From contig JAVLUZ010000330.1 of assembly GCA_036768485.1 (NCBI GenBank), positions 62,001 through 126,000 on the forward strand: DNA of 64,000 nt. Reading direction: 5' to 3'. The position numbers and the translations under genes are program-made. Below the pieces are notes generated by a model that saw only the letters and a list, made by a program, of their open reading frames with translations, was not told the DNA's origin and ran no database searches. The stretch is from Mermis nigrescens. Lineage: Eukaryota > Nematoda > Enoplea > Mermithida > Mermithidae. Each line of letters begins with the position of its first letter. The first letter of the stretch is position 1. This document shows positions 1-8,230 of the stretch, in pieces.

Positions 1-274
1 TGAGGACAAAAATCACTAAGAATCGTCTTAAAACAGGGCTAAGCGCCAAAAAATTTGACAATTTTCTTTCGAAATGTAATTTATGCCAATATACAGATAT
101 AAAGAACACACAATTACTCATTTCGGCGCGAAGCACCGAAAATTTTGCGAATTTTACATCTTTTTTGAAGTTTTTGTCCTCCCAAAAATCTTTGTAAAAT
201 GTGCAAAGACGGTTCCGAAAAGTCTTTGTATTGGGAAAAATCTTTGCCTAAGACAAAAAAAGCGTGCTTGCCAC
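1..274. repeat. Interspersed hAT-like repeat, copy cut by window edge
   Basis: This is one copy of an abundant family whose ends carry a run of A or T next to GTAC words, and whose body carries TTCGGCGC/GCGCCG words and TTTGTAC...GTACAAAG hairpins. Related copies occur near 2011-2756, 16985-17376, 18787-19085, 22521-23180, 26740-27665 and 28905-29010. The end near 274 (AAGACAAAAAAAGCGTG) matches the terminus of the 2011-2756 copy, which has 8-bp duplications. No gene is supported here; the short ORFs in it are repeat-derived. Confidence 0.5.
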
Positions 275-576
275 ACATCTTTTCACAAAAAAATCTCAAA
301 ATTTTCGGCATGGAAAATATTGTTAAACCCACAAAATTTAATACGCCTGCTAATTTAGTTTCCGACTTTCCATTCAATTCAACAACTGTCAACCCTTTAA
401 ATCTGATTACTTTTTATACTAGTGCATCTCTAGCAACTCTTAGAGATACGCAATGACGTAGGAAATGAATCAACTTGTTTACAATTTTTTATTCATTTTT
501 AACGTCTTGAAGTTTTATCCTGAAAATGCAATGAAATTTTGATTCTGTCTTGCACCTGAGCGGCTTCCTGAGTAGC
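275..576. other. Unannotated flank left of the Polinton
   Basis: No gene, RNA or repeat boundary that I can support. This is AT-rich sequence directly before the target duplication of the Polinton. Confidence 0.4.
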
Positions 577-582
577 ATCCTT
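577..582 (+). repeat. Left target-site duplication of the Polinton (ATCCTT)
   Basis: ATCCTT directly precedes the first base of the left inverted repeat. The same six bases follow the right inverted repeat at 15742-15747. A 6-bp duplication is the hallmark of Polinton/Maverick integration by a retroviral-type integrase. Confidence 0.93.
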
Positions 583-1277
583 AGTAGTACAGCATGGCCC
601 TTGGGGCGCTACAATGATTAACTATACTACATGTTGAAGCATAGGCGCAAAGCGCCGAGCTCAGTACACTTGTACTTGAAGGCACAAGTGCACTGTACCC
701 CTTGAAATACCAGGGCAAGCTGGGGCGAGCTAGCCCTGGGGAGGGGGTTCGGGCCATACCCTTGAAGTCCCAGAGCTAGCTGGGGCGAGCTAGCTCGGGG
801 GCCCAGGCTGTTCAGCCTGAGCATATTCTCTGCAATTCCGTCGAATGTAAAGGAGACTTGAAACATCATTTTCACGGGTTTAACTAGGAAGTATGATTCA
901 TCATAAGTACACTCGTACTAAACTAAGCAACTTCACAACCTCTTCAGAATTTGGTTCACATAATTTTTAATAAACCATTCACTGATAAAAGGAACAGTTT
1001 TAATCATTTCAGAACATTTTCTTTTTTGATAAAATTTGATGCCTTCAAGAATCGAACCTCAGGTTCTGAAATCGTAAGTTCCACCTTCTACCACTAGACT
1101 AGACAAAGTGTCGCTACAAAAATTTTATTCTCTATACATTCCAAGGGCGTTTACACTGAATAGACATTTCTTTTATTGACTACATGCATAATTTTTATCC
1201 ATTAATTTAAAAATGCTGTGATCAGGTCACAACAAGTGCTGTATAGGTAGTATGATTAATCACATATTGCTCAGATA
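583..1277 (+). repeat. Left terminal inverted repeat of the Polinton
   Basis: Pairs with 15043-15741 along its length with scattered mismatches and small indels. It holds two tandem GC-rich blocks (about 702-806, GGGGCGAGCTAG words) close to the tip, and a tRNA-like segment at 1041-1110. The repeat ends at CTCAGATA, 13 bases before the stop codon of the TBP gene, so TBP is the gene nearest the terminus. Confidence 0.93.
1041..1110 (-). other. tRNA-like segment with A and B boxes in the left inverted repeat
   Basis: On the minus strand this reads TAGTCTAGTGG (A-box-like, 1091-1101) followed about 33 bases later by GGTTCGATTCT (B-box-like, 1048-1058), the spacing and words of a pol III internal promoter. 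The D-arm is most like tRNA-Glu/Asp. I cannot form a proper 7-bp acceptor stem, so a functional tRNA is unlikely. The other inverted repeat carries the same segment. Confidence 0.5.
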
Positions 1278-1290
1278 TGTACACATAACC

Positions 1291-1824
1291 TCATATGTGG
1301 AAAGGGCTTATGAGAAAAATAACGTTTCTATAAAATTGGTGTACTTGCGACTCAGTTTTCAGACCTGTGATTACGATCTTGCCAGAACTGAAAATGAGCG
1401 CCGTAGCTCTGCTATCTGGGAATGTAAGTTTTGCGGCGCAAAACAACTCGGGTTCATACTCAACAATTTTGCGATAAGCTCTAGCGAAAGATGGTACGTT
1501 TATTTGCCTATGGATATTGCCAGAACCAACGACGTTATGGATTTTATGAGTGGTAAGTTGTAGCTTATATTCACTAGTTTGTAATAATTTGCAAATTTTC
1601 TCGTTTGCAACGTTATTTTCTTGTATGCTCCTTGCACCTACACAAACTAATTTTCCCGAATTAAATAACAAACCTGTTGCTTTAGGTTCTTTTAATCTAA
1701 TAATCATAGCATTGAAACGCTTATGATCGAACTCTACCCCATCGCAACTTTTCTTAATTTTGTATAAATTTAGGGGTTTTGCGGAAAGCCGAGCTGTTGA
1801 AACAACGTTCACAATCGTAGCCAT
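1291..1824 (-). CDS. TATA-binding protein (TBP) homologue carried by the Polinton
   Basis: The 177-aa product covers both repeats of the TBP core. Repeat 1 (about residues 4-82) has RFNAMIIRLKEPKAT and LLFNSGKLVCVGA; repeat 2 (about 94-175) has YEPELF and LIFSSGKIVITG. The four phenylalanines that TBP pushes into the minor groove of the TATA box are all in place (F37, F54, F128, F145), as are the two SGK turns. There is no N-terminal extension, so it is essentially only the DNA-binding saddle. It has no introns, starts at ATG 1824 with a TATA box (TATAAATA) 36 nt upstream, and ends 13 bp from the inverted repeat. I infer a nuclear transcription factor that recruits host pol II, or possibly pol III, to the element's TATA promoters. 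TBP is not part of the usual Polinton gene set as I know it. The identity is secure from motifs; the role is inference. Confidence 0.9.
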   Translation of the reverse strand: MATIVNVVSTARLSAKPLNLYKIKKSCDGVEFDHKRFNAMIIRLKEPKATGLLFNSGKLVCVGARSIQENNVANEKICKLLQTSEYKLQLTTHKIHNVVGSGNIHRQINVPSFARAYRKIVEYEPELFCAAKLTFPDSRATALIFSSGKIVITGLKTESQVHQFYRNVIFLISPFHI

Positions 1825-1860
1825 TTTGATTAATAATGATAATTAATTGAAAAACACGAG

Positions 1861-1868
1861 TATTTATA
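1861..1868 (-). promoter_or_regulatory. TATA box of the TBP gene
   Basis: Minus-strand TATAAATA, 36 nt before the ATG at 1824 and just before the end of the penton-like gene. TBP may therefore activate its own promoter. Confidence 0.65.
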
Positions 1869-1871
1869 TCC

Positions 1872-3376
1872 TTAAAAGTAGGACGGTTTAATTTTTCGGA
1901 AATGCAATTTGACAATCACTTTCCCCGAAATAAATGGAACAAATTCATCTAAATCGTCTTTAATATTAATTTCAATACTTGAAATATCTTTAACTAGGAC
2001 AGGTACGTAGCACTGCTTTTTTTTTGTACGAGACAAAGATTTTGAGGCTCGTACAAAGATTTTCGGAGCCATCTTTGTACAATGTACAAAGACTTTTTGG
2101 GGCAAAGTAATAGTAATTTTAACGTTTTTTTTGGAGTATTTTTTAGCAAAATTTCTGAAAATTTTCGGCGCTTCACGCCGAGTATCATAATTACATTCTA
2201 TTTAGCTCCAGGCGCGGGCATTAAACACTCCAAAATCTATCTGTAAGCATCTTTGTACAGATTGAAGCATCTTTTACATCTATTTCCACTGTTTTATAAA
2301 GATTTTATGCAGAAAAAAGAACTATTAAACAACTGTGCACTGTTTTCTGCCGTTTGAAGATAAAATTGACTCTTTTATCTTTGCGTTGCATTAAATTCAT
2401 TAGCAAATTGGTGTCTAATATGAGATTCAGTCAGCACATTGCAACCGCTTATTATTTATAATTGTAAAGCACAAGTCATTTTAACTTGCTGAGTCGAATT
2501 TTATGTGTAATTTCAACCTAAGTCTCATGAAAATTTTGGCGTTTCGGGCCGAACTAATGTAACCAGCTGAATTTAGGACAAAGTTACACCTTTTGCGAAG
2601 CGTGCGGGTCACGGATAACAATCTAGTAGTATGTAAAAATGTGTACATATAATTGCATATCTATACGGTATATGTACAAAAAATTTTTGCTCGTACAGAA
2701 GACTTTTACGGGGATCTTTGTACATGTACAAAGAGGCTCGTACAAAAAAAACAGTGGTACGTAGTGAGGAAAGTCGAAGGTTTTATCGATAATATTGGGG
2801 TAGGACCCTTCTACGTTAACAATTTGTAATAAGGGAGCCGCCTACATCTCCAACAATTTGTGGTTCCAAAATATTTGCGTAAATGTACAATACTTCAATG
2901 CCCCCAACGTGTATATTTGGTTCATTAACGCCCCATACTGATTTTGTTATTTTGTTATCTTGAAACCCTAAAATTTTGGTTATTTCTGGTGGTAATGTTA
3001 CTGATTTTACAAATTCACTGTACACTATTGTTTGTACTCGCTTTATCGTACTAAAGTATTTAAAAATATTCCCTTTTTCACAATTTTGCCCCCATTTAGA
3101 AGGCAGAATTGCATCGTCTCAACAAATTCATGTATTGAGTCGTAACACCCTAGCGGTATCTTAATTACATGATCGTCGTCATTAGCGTCTGTTATATGAA
3201 TATCAGTTTTTTCAGTTTTTAGCGTTTCCCAATTGTGTGGTAGATTAGCTGACATAGACCACATTCCAATCTCCAGTCAATTTAATTTTTTGTGGCAAGT
3301 GTACGGTAAATTCAGATGAGGTATTTTGTTTATCGCTAACAGTGTTACTGGGTAATGTTACATAAAATTGATCCAT
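1872..3376 (-). pseudogene. Penton-like minor capsid protein, broken by frameshifts and a hAT insertion
   Basis: Pieces of one protein lie in successive frames from ATG 3376 to the stop at 1872. The N-terminal piece has FYVTLPSN and a Leu-Pro/Gly-Asp-Trp pattern. A middle ORF (3043-3264) contains NLPHNWETL. A third (2816-3025) contains LPPEITKILGF and LYIYANILEPQIVGDV. The C-terminal part (within 1872-2002) has IEINI and GKVIVKLHFRK. This is the minor capsid (penton-base-like) protein of Polintons and adintoviruses, which sits at the capsid vertices. At least three frameshifts separate the pieces, and a 746-bp element (2011-2756) splits the C-terminal part; the reading frame on its two sides abuts at the duplicated GTACGTAG. 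The start overlaps the end of the protease gene. Non-functional as it stands. Confidence 0.82.
2011..2756. mobile_element. 746-bp non-autonomous hAT-like element inside the penton gene
   Basis: It is flanked by a perfect 8-bp duplication GTACGTAG (2003-2010 and 2757-2764), which fits the hAT consensus nTnnnnAn. The ends are inverted: CACTGCTTTTTTTTTGTACG at the left and CGTACAAAAAAAACAGTG at the right. Inside are GTAC/TTTGTACA palindromes and TTCGGCGCTTC words shared with other copies in the window; 26740-27250 matches its interior closely. It has no transposase ORF. It entered after the Polinton had integrated or while the element was already decaying. Confidence 0.88.
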
Positions 3377-3867
3377 TGATTAGCAATTTGATTAACTAGA
3401 AATTCTTCATTTACTACTGTTGTGCTGAGCTTAAATAGACTATTTACAAAACCGGTAACAAATTCATCAGAAAAGCTTTTTTTCTAAACTTTGTAAAATC
3501 AATTTCATAGGCACTTTCTGCAGCGCCATACTAAAAAATATACGCACAATTGTCCGCACGTAGATGTTAGAGGTTTCTGCACACATTTTTTATTATATTT
3601 TAAGTGTGATGCATATTTTAGTATCGGTCTCATGCGTTTTTCACTGAAGCGATAGTCCGTAGCTATCGAAATATTCGCATTTATCATTTGCATCGAAAAA
3701 CAAGCATACCCAGTGGAGCCGGGCAGATTACTAGGGTCTGTATTCATAACTAATGCAGATGGTTTACTAAAAATTGGCGGTAGTTTATCACTGGAAAAAC
3801 TCCACAAAAAACTTCGACCAACCGCCTGGTCGCTGTTTAAAACATTAATTAGCTGAATAGTATTCAT
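3358..3867 (-). pseudogene. Adenain-like cysteine protease, frameshifted
   Basis: From ATG 3867 the first frame has the N-terminal signature ending NTDPSNLPGS. The catalytic His-Trp dipeptide is read only in a second frame just downstream (about 3710), the Cys block STCGQLCVYFL returns to the first frame (about 3545), and the C-terminal tail lies in further frames down to a stop at 3358-3360. The catalytic Cys is the one in QLC. The family (C5, adenovirus protease) cleaves capsid and core precursors during maturation. At least three frame changes are needed, so the gene is broken; the ORF that remains open (3505-3867) lacks the histidine in frame. It begins 4 bases after the native capsid stop and its end overlaps the penton start, as in compact Polinton capsid cassettes. 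Confidence 0.82.
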
Positions 3868-3870
3868 CTT

Positions 3871-5440
3871 TTAAGCAGTATAATCAAATATTACATTTCT
3901 ATGCTTATCTAACATTACTAAATTATCAAATTCGGCGCAAACTACTACTTCAATACCTGTATCTGGAATTTTTTCTGCAAAGAAATTTCAATGCTAGTCG
4001 TATCTTCCCTAATTGGATCCACACCTGGGCGTGGGGGGTTTGGGGGTATGCACCCCCCAGAAACTAAATACCCCCAGAAATCAAAATACCCCCAGAATTC
4101 AATTTTTTGAAAATTTTTTCGTTTTTTTCGCAATATTTTGATGCCAATGGATAGTGCTTGATGAGAAACGTCGAAAAATGGTGTTTTTATCGCCATACCA
4201 CCATTTTTAAGGCCATTTTTCGACCTTCAAAAAAATCATGCACCCCCAGAATTTTCTTGCTGCCCACGTATGATTGGATCCCAATGGGCGCCGTCATCTT
4301 CGTCGGGAGTGAGATCAAATGCAAAAAGCACTGACCATCGTTGAACCCTTCTCGAGTTATATTGTTTCCTTTATTGTCCCTAGCAATATCCAGCACTTCA
4401 AATAATTGATCAAACGCTCTAATATACTTCCCTTTCTTAAAATCTAGCTTCAGAGGATGGGAAGGAAAAGTCGCGCCACCAGAAATCACTTTAACTTCAT
4501 TTATGCTATATGATTTAAAATTAAATGGCGATTTTTTAACGTCACCTTGATACGCGTCTGCATCGATGCATCCAAAAATTATGCGTCTAGGGAGCTGTCC
4601 GGAAAATAATGTGTTAAGTGGGGTTGACTGAGATGTACTGGGAATGTGTAAGTTCATCATCATTACTCTACGAATAGGATACTTTGCAGTATTTTTAGTC
4701 AGCACTTGCTCAACAGCTAAATGCACACTGTCTAAAATTTCGGTTTTTCTTACTAAAAATTTCATTTGTTGTACACTCAGACGAGCATTTATTGCTCCAC
4801 CTGGGCTTTCTAAAACAAATGCATCCGGATTTCTATTTAATTCGAGTCTTAAATCGGTATAGTTTAATAAAACTCTGTCTTGCAAAAATAAATCAATATG
4901 AAGCGGAGCTGTTACTTCGATTATTGTTTTATCTTTAAAGTAAGAAACGCGCTGTTTAAAGCCATAATTATCTTCAGAATCCCGTTTATTATCTTGAGTA
5001 TACAATGCGGATTGTAAATGCGAATTTTTTGCATCCCAATTATAGCTAAGTTCGGTCTCTAAGAAAGCTCTGTATGCATATTTATCGCCGCTATCATGTA
5101 CGAGTTTACCATTTAAAAATAACTTGACTTGTCTAAAAAATGTTTTACCAATTAAATTTATAGGCGCTACAGCTGGCGTGGCAGGAATTTTTCCATCTGC
5201 TCCTGCTAGCATAACACCTGGAGATAATGAAAGCTGCATGTAAATGTAATTTTTATTTAGTTGCAAAAAATGAGGATCGGGAGGTATGTGAAATTCGTAA
5301 GGACCTTCATCTGTTACCGGGTTAGTCAAATTGATTTCATCCCAATATCCTCTTTTCACAGCAACCTGGGTAGGAGGAACAGTGAAAAAATCTAACTCGC
5401 TTTTTGTACTAGCGAGTGAGAGTGAATCGATTAATGACAT
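3871..5440 (-). pseudogene. Major capsid protein (double jelly-roll), 3' part broken by a MITE and frameshifts
   Basis: The ORF 4187-5440 encodes 417 aa; roughly the first 370 are the Polinton major capsid protein of the C. elegans F54H12.2-like family, the double jelly-roll hexon of the capsid. Visible family blocks are the N-terminal DFFTVPPTQVAV, PYEFHIPPDPHFLQL, FFRQVKLFLNGKLVHD and YPIRRVMMMN. Near 4330 the native frame is lost, and a 253-bp MITE (4020-4272) with duplicated ATTGGATC interrupts the C-terminal coding part. The last ~29 residues of the ORF are MITE sequence. The native stop is visible at 3871-3873 after one more frame change near 3965. The start is ATG 5440, overlapping the 3' end of the pX-like gene by 10 bases, with TATAAAAG 43 nt upstream. 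Confidence 0.88.
4020..4272. mobile_element. 253-bp MITE (CACACCTGGGC...CCCACGTATG family) in the capsid gene
   Basis: Exact 8-bp duplication ATTGGATC (4012-4019, 4273-4280), hAT-like. The ends CACACCTGGGC and, inverted, CATACGTGGGC form short terminal repeats; runs of C/G follow. The same family occurs at 31182-31445, 41206-41435, 41962-42205, 42270-42520, 51967-52208, 54935-55160 and, truncated, 29886-29990. Confidence 0.9.
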
Positions 5441-5853
5441 TTTCGTTTTTGCTTTTTACTTGAAAATATATCCTGCTTAGGTTCTTTTATAGACTTTGGA
5501 CGCACCCCAAGACCACGTCCCTTTTGTAATGCTTCATTTGCCTGTTTTAATAAATTTGATGCGCCTTCTTTTCCATGCTGTTCGAATGATTGTATTATAG
5601 GTCGACCGTGTAGAACATCAGCTGCTACGTGAGCGCCGGATGCAAGCGCCTGCTTACCAATGCTAGTCGCCGCTGATTTCATTAATGGTATAGCCATTCG
5701 AAAAAGTGAGCGAAAAAAGTTACCCAAACCCGCGCCCCGTTGGTAAGGTGTTCCCCTAAATCCTATCATATTACCATAGCCGACCTGTGAAGCCTGGTCG
5801 CTATAGTAGTCGAGCCAAATGTTAAAATTTTCGGGATTAAATTGTTGTCTCAT
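5431..5853 (-). CDS. pX-like core/membrane-active protein of the Polinton
   Basis: A 140-aa basic protein with a Gly-rich lead (RGAGLGNFFRSLFRMAIPLM, about residues 39-58), an Ala/Gly middle (SIGKQALASGAHVAADVLHG) and a lysine-rich C-terminus (SSKKQKRKC). This profile matches the pX/mu-like proteins of Polintons and adintoviruses, thought to bind packaged DNA or disturb membranes during entry. It starts at ATG 5853 with TATAAAAG 33 nt upstream, and its last 10 bases overlap the capsid gene start. It is intact, with no frameshift. The family match is clear; the exact role is inferred from adenovirus analogues. Confidence 0.82.
   Translation of the reverse strand: MRQQFNPENFNIWLDYYSDQASQVGYGNMIGFRGTPYQRGAGLGNFFRSLFRMAIPLMKSAATSIGKQALASGAHVAADVLHGRPIIQSFEQHGKEGASNLLKQANEALQKGRGLGVRPKSIKEPKQDIFSSKKQKRKCH
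5484..5496 (-). promoter_or_regulatory. TATA promoter of the major capsid gene
   Basis: Minus-strand AAGTCTATAAAAG, 43 nt before ATG 5440, inside the 3' end of the pX-like gene. It is the same 12-base core (AGTCTATAAAAG) as before the pX-like and membrane-protein genes. Confidence 0.7.
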
Positions 5854-5886
5854 TTTTAGAATTTGTTATTTTTTATGCACGCATTT

Positions 5887-5899
5887 CTTTTATAGACTT
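5887..5899 (-). promoter_or_regulatory. TATA promoter of the pX-like gene
   Basis: Minus-strand AAGTCTATAAAAG, with TATAAAAG ending 33 nt before ATG 5853. Confidence 0.7.
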
Positions 5900-6624
5900 A
5901 TTTTTGTCCAATTTTTCAACAAACTGCGCGTACGTGGTCTTTTTTTAAGCGCTGGCGGCGTTAGCGCCTCATAATTGTCTGATGGTGTGCTTTGCGTACG
6001 AGCTCTTTTGTACATTGTAGAGGGAGTAGACATATCGGGCGATACATACAACTCTTTTTCTTGCAGTAAGCTTAAACGTTTTTTATTTACAATAGATGAT
6101 TTTGGCACATTATCGTCCATTAATTTTTGCAGAAAAATGTCGGCTCCTATAGCCGGCTCAGACTTGCCTGTTCGGGAAAAATCGGTAATTAAATCTACAA
6201 TATTTGAACCAACAATTTTATTCCCAGCAATAATCATTTCACCTTTGTCAGACCATCTAATGTGTGGACTTGTGCGCGCATATTGTAACAGTGACATGGC
6301 ATTTTTTTGCCATTTTATTGGTACTATGTTAAACACTGCCTCCTTTACGGAATCAATCACTTTATTTTCCTGTGAGTCACGTGAAACCTGATTATTCAAT
6401 TCCTTAATTTCTAATTGAAGCGGTTTTTCAGAATCTTGCTTAGCAATTTGATACCTATGCAAAATTTGATTATATTTTACTACTTTAGCATCAATGGGCA
6501 ATGTCTTATCTTGCAAAATGCTTAACATTTCATTATCTAAATCTGACATATATTTTACATTGCTTTTGTTTTCTCCCGCAGCTAACTCGTGCGGTACTAA
6601 AATCATCTTGTTTGCGTGCATCAT
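5890..6624 (-). CDS. Conserved Polinton structural-type protein (KMILVP family)
   Basis: The frame is open from 6750, but the conserved part begins at the paired Met codons at 6624/6621 (MMHANKMILVPHE), so I prefer that start; the upstream part overlaps the 99-aa gene in another frame. The product (about 244 aa) has an acidic helical region (about residues 20-80, with KVVKYNQILHRYQIAK), a middle ending in IADLITDF-type sequence before a GADIFLQKLMDDNVP block, and a basic tail (KKRPRTRSLLK). The pattern Lys-Met-hydrophobic-Val-Pro plus the late Asn-Val-Pro block is recurrent in Polintons, where the protein sits beside the capsid genes; no biochemical function is established to my knowledge. 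It lies between the 99-aa gene and the pX-like gene. Possible alternative: a frameshifted extension of the 99-aa protein. Confidence 0.68.
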   Translation of the reverse strand: MMHANKMILVPHELAAGENKSNVKYMSDLDNEMLSILQDKTLPIDAKVVKYNQILHRYQIAKQDSEKPLQLEIKELNNQVSRDSQENKVIDSVKEAVFNIVPIKWQKNAMSLLQYARTSPHIRWSDKGEMIIAGNKIVGSNIVDLITDFSRTGKSEPAIGADIFLQKLMDDNVPKSSIVNKKRLSLLQEKELYVSPDMSTPSTMYKRARTQSTPSDNYEALTPPALKKRPRTRSLLKNWTKISL

Positions 6625-6664
6625 CGTTTTATTATTGCATCCGCTAATAATTGACCCGCAATTC

Positions 6665-6964
6665 CTAATATAGGCGCAAGGAGAATGGGTAGAAAACCGC
6701 CTTTTTGCACGAGCAAGTTCTTTTTTCGTTAATCGTTGCATTGCTATCAATTATACGCCTAAGCAGCGATTTGTACTTAATCAATTTTTCAACTTCATTA
6801 GATTTTAAAGGAATATTGCCATTAAGAACATTGAGAATGCATTCGCATAGGCATATGATTAGATCATTATCGGCAGTTTGTAATATTGCTCTACGCTGTT
6901 TAGGTCTAGCCTTGGCGAGCACGTCAATGTGACTAAAATTTTTGCGTAAACGTTTTGGAGCCAT
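6665..6964 (-). CDS. Conserved small basic Polinton protein (99 aa)
   Basis: Begins MAPKRLRKNFSHIDVLAKAR and carries KPKQRRAILQ-type basic sequence (here RPKQRRAILQ), DNDLIICLCECILNVLNGNIPL, then KYKSLLRRIID. This short protein recurs in Polintons and adintoviruses immediately upstream of the capsid block; its function is unknown, and the basic N-terminus with a helical core suggests DNA or core binding. The usual C-terminal hydrophobic segment is poorly preserved (KKAVFYPFSLRLY), so the 3' end may be decayed. ATG 6964 has TATAAAAG 35 nt upstream. The 3' 86 bases overlap an open but probably non-coding extension of the next gene. Confidence 0.75.
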   Translation of the reverse strand: MAPKRLRKNFSHIDVLAKARPKQRRAILQTADNDLIICLCECILNVLNGNIPLKSNEVEKLIKYKSLLRRIIDSNATINEKRTCSCKKAVFYPFSLRLY

Positions 6965-6999
6965 ATTTTAAGAATGAATAAAAATTACAATATACATTT

Positions 7000-7012
7000 C
7001 TTTTATACTTTT
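7000..7012 (-). promoter_or_regulatory. TATA promoter of the 99-aa gene
   Basis: Minus-strand AAAAAGTATAAAAG, 35 nt before ATG 6964; it overlaps the last codons of the ATPase gene. Confidence 0.65.
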
Positions 7013-7614
7013 TCAGTATAAACTACAGAACGATTTGAAAAGATTTTAGCTCTAAGACGTAAGTTTTCCGATATAGATTGAGTCAAGTCGACTAAAAGGA
7101 ATGAAAATGGTTCTTTTGTAGCATCATTAAAGGCTTCTAGAAAAAATTTAGGATTATGAGGGTAAAGCTGACGGGCTAATGTTTGCACTTGAAGCCGATC
7201 TGAGGGGTTTTTCATTAAAACTAAATATTCTGTGTTAATGCGACACGTTCTTAAACCCTTAAAAAATATATTTTGTACTATATGTACAACAGAAATGTTC
7301 CAGTGATGACACCCTCGTGTAAATAATATTTCATTTTTCATTTCATGCATTAAGTCATCGATAATTACAAGCTGAGGTTCATACGAATATTCTTTAACTA
7401 AACTTAAATCAGGAGGGCCTTTAATAAATTTTACAAAATTTTCAAATTCTTTATGTAAAGTTTGCTCTTCAGTGTAAAACCACCAAATATATTTAGGAGA
7501 GGGAAAAATCAACTCACCAGCGTTTTTTACGAGTTGCCTAACAAAAGTCGTTTTCCCAGCTTTTGTTGGTCCAGCTATGATGCACGTGAATGGGTGTTTA
7601 AAGCGTAGATCCAT
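7003..7614 (-). CDS. Genome-packaging ATPase (FtsK/HerA-type)
   Basis: I start at ATG 7614 (MDLRFKHPFT), the conserved beginning of the family, rather than the upstream Met at 7665. The protein has 203 aa: Walker A GPTKAGKT (residues 15-22) and Walker B LVIIDD (82-87), followed by HHWNISVVHIVQN, the sensor region of Polinton packaging ATPases, and an NPSDRLQVQTLARQLYP block. It would drive DNA into preformed capsids at a single vertex. TTTATATT lies 33 nt upstream as a TATA-like promoter. It is uninterrupted, unlike the capsid, protease and penton genes, so loss of the packaging motor did not precede loss of the shell. Confidence 0.93.
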   Translation of the reverse strand: MDLRFKHPFTCIIAGPTKAGKTTFVRQLVKNAGELIFPSPKYIWWFYTEEQTLHKEFENFVKFIKGPPDLSLVKEYSYEPQLVIIDDLMHEMKNEILFTRGCHHWNISVVHIVQNIFFKGLRTCRINTEYLVLMKNPSDRLQVQTLARQLYPHNPKFFLEAFNDATKEPFSFLLVDLTQSISENLRLRAKIFSNRSVVYTEKV

Positions 7615-7647
7615 ATTAATTGCTAAAAGTTTGCTGCACCAATTGCT

Positions 7648-7656
7648 AATATAAAG
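7648..7656 (-). promoter_or_regulatory. TATA-like promoter of the ATPase gene
   Basis: Minus-strand CCTTTATATTA, 33 nt before ATG 7614. A weaker TATA than the others, but at the same spacing. Confidence 0.45.
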
Positions 7657-7669
7657 GAAGCTCACTCTG

Positions 7670-7775
7670 CCAACTCTAAAGAGTTGCCCAGCCTGCGGGA
7701 CGTGGACCCGGAGCTTCTTTGCAGGCCATTTTTTTGGTTTTTTTTTGTTTTTTTTTCTTTTTTTTAATTCTACAA
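7670..7775. other. Hairpins beside a long T/A tract
   Basis: On the plus strand a 7-bp stem (CAACTCTAAAGAGTTG) and a GCCTGC...GCAGGC stem are followed by about 40 bases of nearly pure T. A similar block lies at 10385-10490. Both separate a gene with the 67-nt promoter type from the next gene, so they may end or insulate transcripts. Confidence 0.45.
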
Positions 7776-7781
7776 ATAATA

Positions 7782-8168
7782 TTACAAGTGTAAATTGTCA
7801 ATAAGTCCCTTGATGCGATCAATTTGCGTTTCTACGGTATCTTCGGCTGGCAATATCCAAATCATACGGCATTCAGGGCGGAAGTGCTGCCACATTTCGT
7901 AGAAAATGTTCCGCTTGAAACTGTGCACATTACGTTCTAACGCAATTGCAAAATACCAAAAACCTCGTATTTTTCTTTTTCCACTGAGTCTATTTGTTTG
8001 ATTATAGTTTTCTGCTTTGAATTTCCATTGCTGTTTGTAGTGATCCGTAAAACGATTCCAGAAATACGAAGCAACGCGTGCCAAGTCACGGTTTTCATAC
8101 AGATTATATGCAAATGAGGAGAGTAACTGATCACAGAAAATTACAAAAAGAGCTTCGCCACGAGCCAT
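7782..8168 (-). CDS. Unknown 128-aa Polinton protein, co-regulated with the polymerase
   Basis: I do not recognise this protein. It is a mixed alpha/beta-looking, Trp/Phe-rich sequence (SYFWNRFTDHYKQQWKF, RGFWYFAIALERN, FYEMWQHFRPECRMIWILP) with no clear zinc, nucleotide or membrane motif. What supports it is position, length and promoter: ATG 8168 follows at exactly 67 nt the same CTCTCCTTTTATACTTTTGAG block (as read on the plus strand) found upstream of the DNA polymerase. By promoter class it would be expressed with the replication gene, so an early or regulatory role is possible. The 65-aa ORF at 7937-8134 is an overlapping frame and not counted. Confidence 0.65.
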   Translation of the reverse strand: MARGEALFVIFCDQLLSSFAYNLYENRDLARVASYFWNRFTDHYKQQWKFKAENYNQTNRLSGKRKIRGFWYFAIALERNVHSFKRNIFYEMWQHFRPECRMIWILPAEDTVETQIDRIKGLIDNLHL

Positions 8169-8230
8169 TCTATAAAACCGACTGAACAGTGCTGCGAAAA
8201 TGAAACAGAATGAATAGTTTAAAGAGTAAC

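Noticed and set aside
83..456. Overlapping ORFs near the left edge
   Set aside because: They lie in the interspersed hAT-like repeat and have no family resemblance.
1041..1110. A functional tRNA gene in the inverted repeat
   Set aside because: Boxes are good, but no acceptor stem forms; kept as tRNA-like only.
1252..1563. 103-codon plus-strand ORF
   Set aside because: Antisense to the TBP gene, whose motifs are unambiguous.
7670..7775. Bacterial-type intrinsic terminator
   Set aside because: Hairpin plus T-tract reads on the plus strand while the genes run on the minus strand, and the host is eukaryotic; kept only as a structured block.
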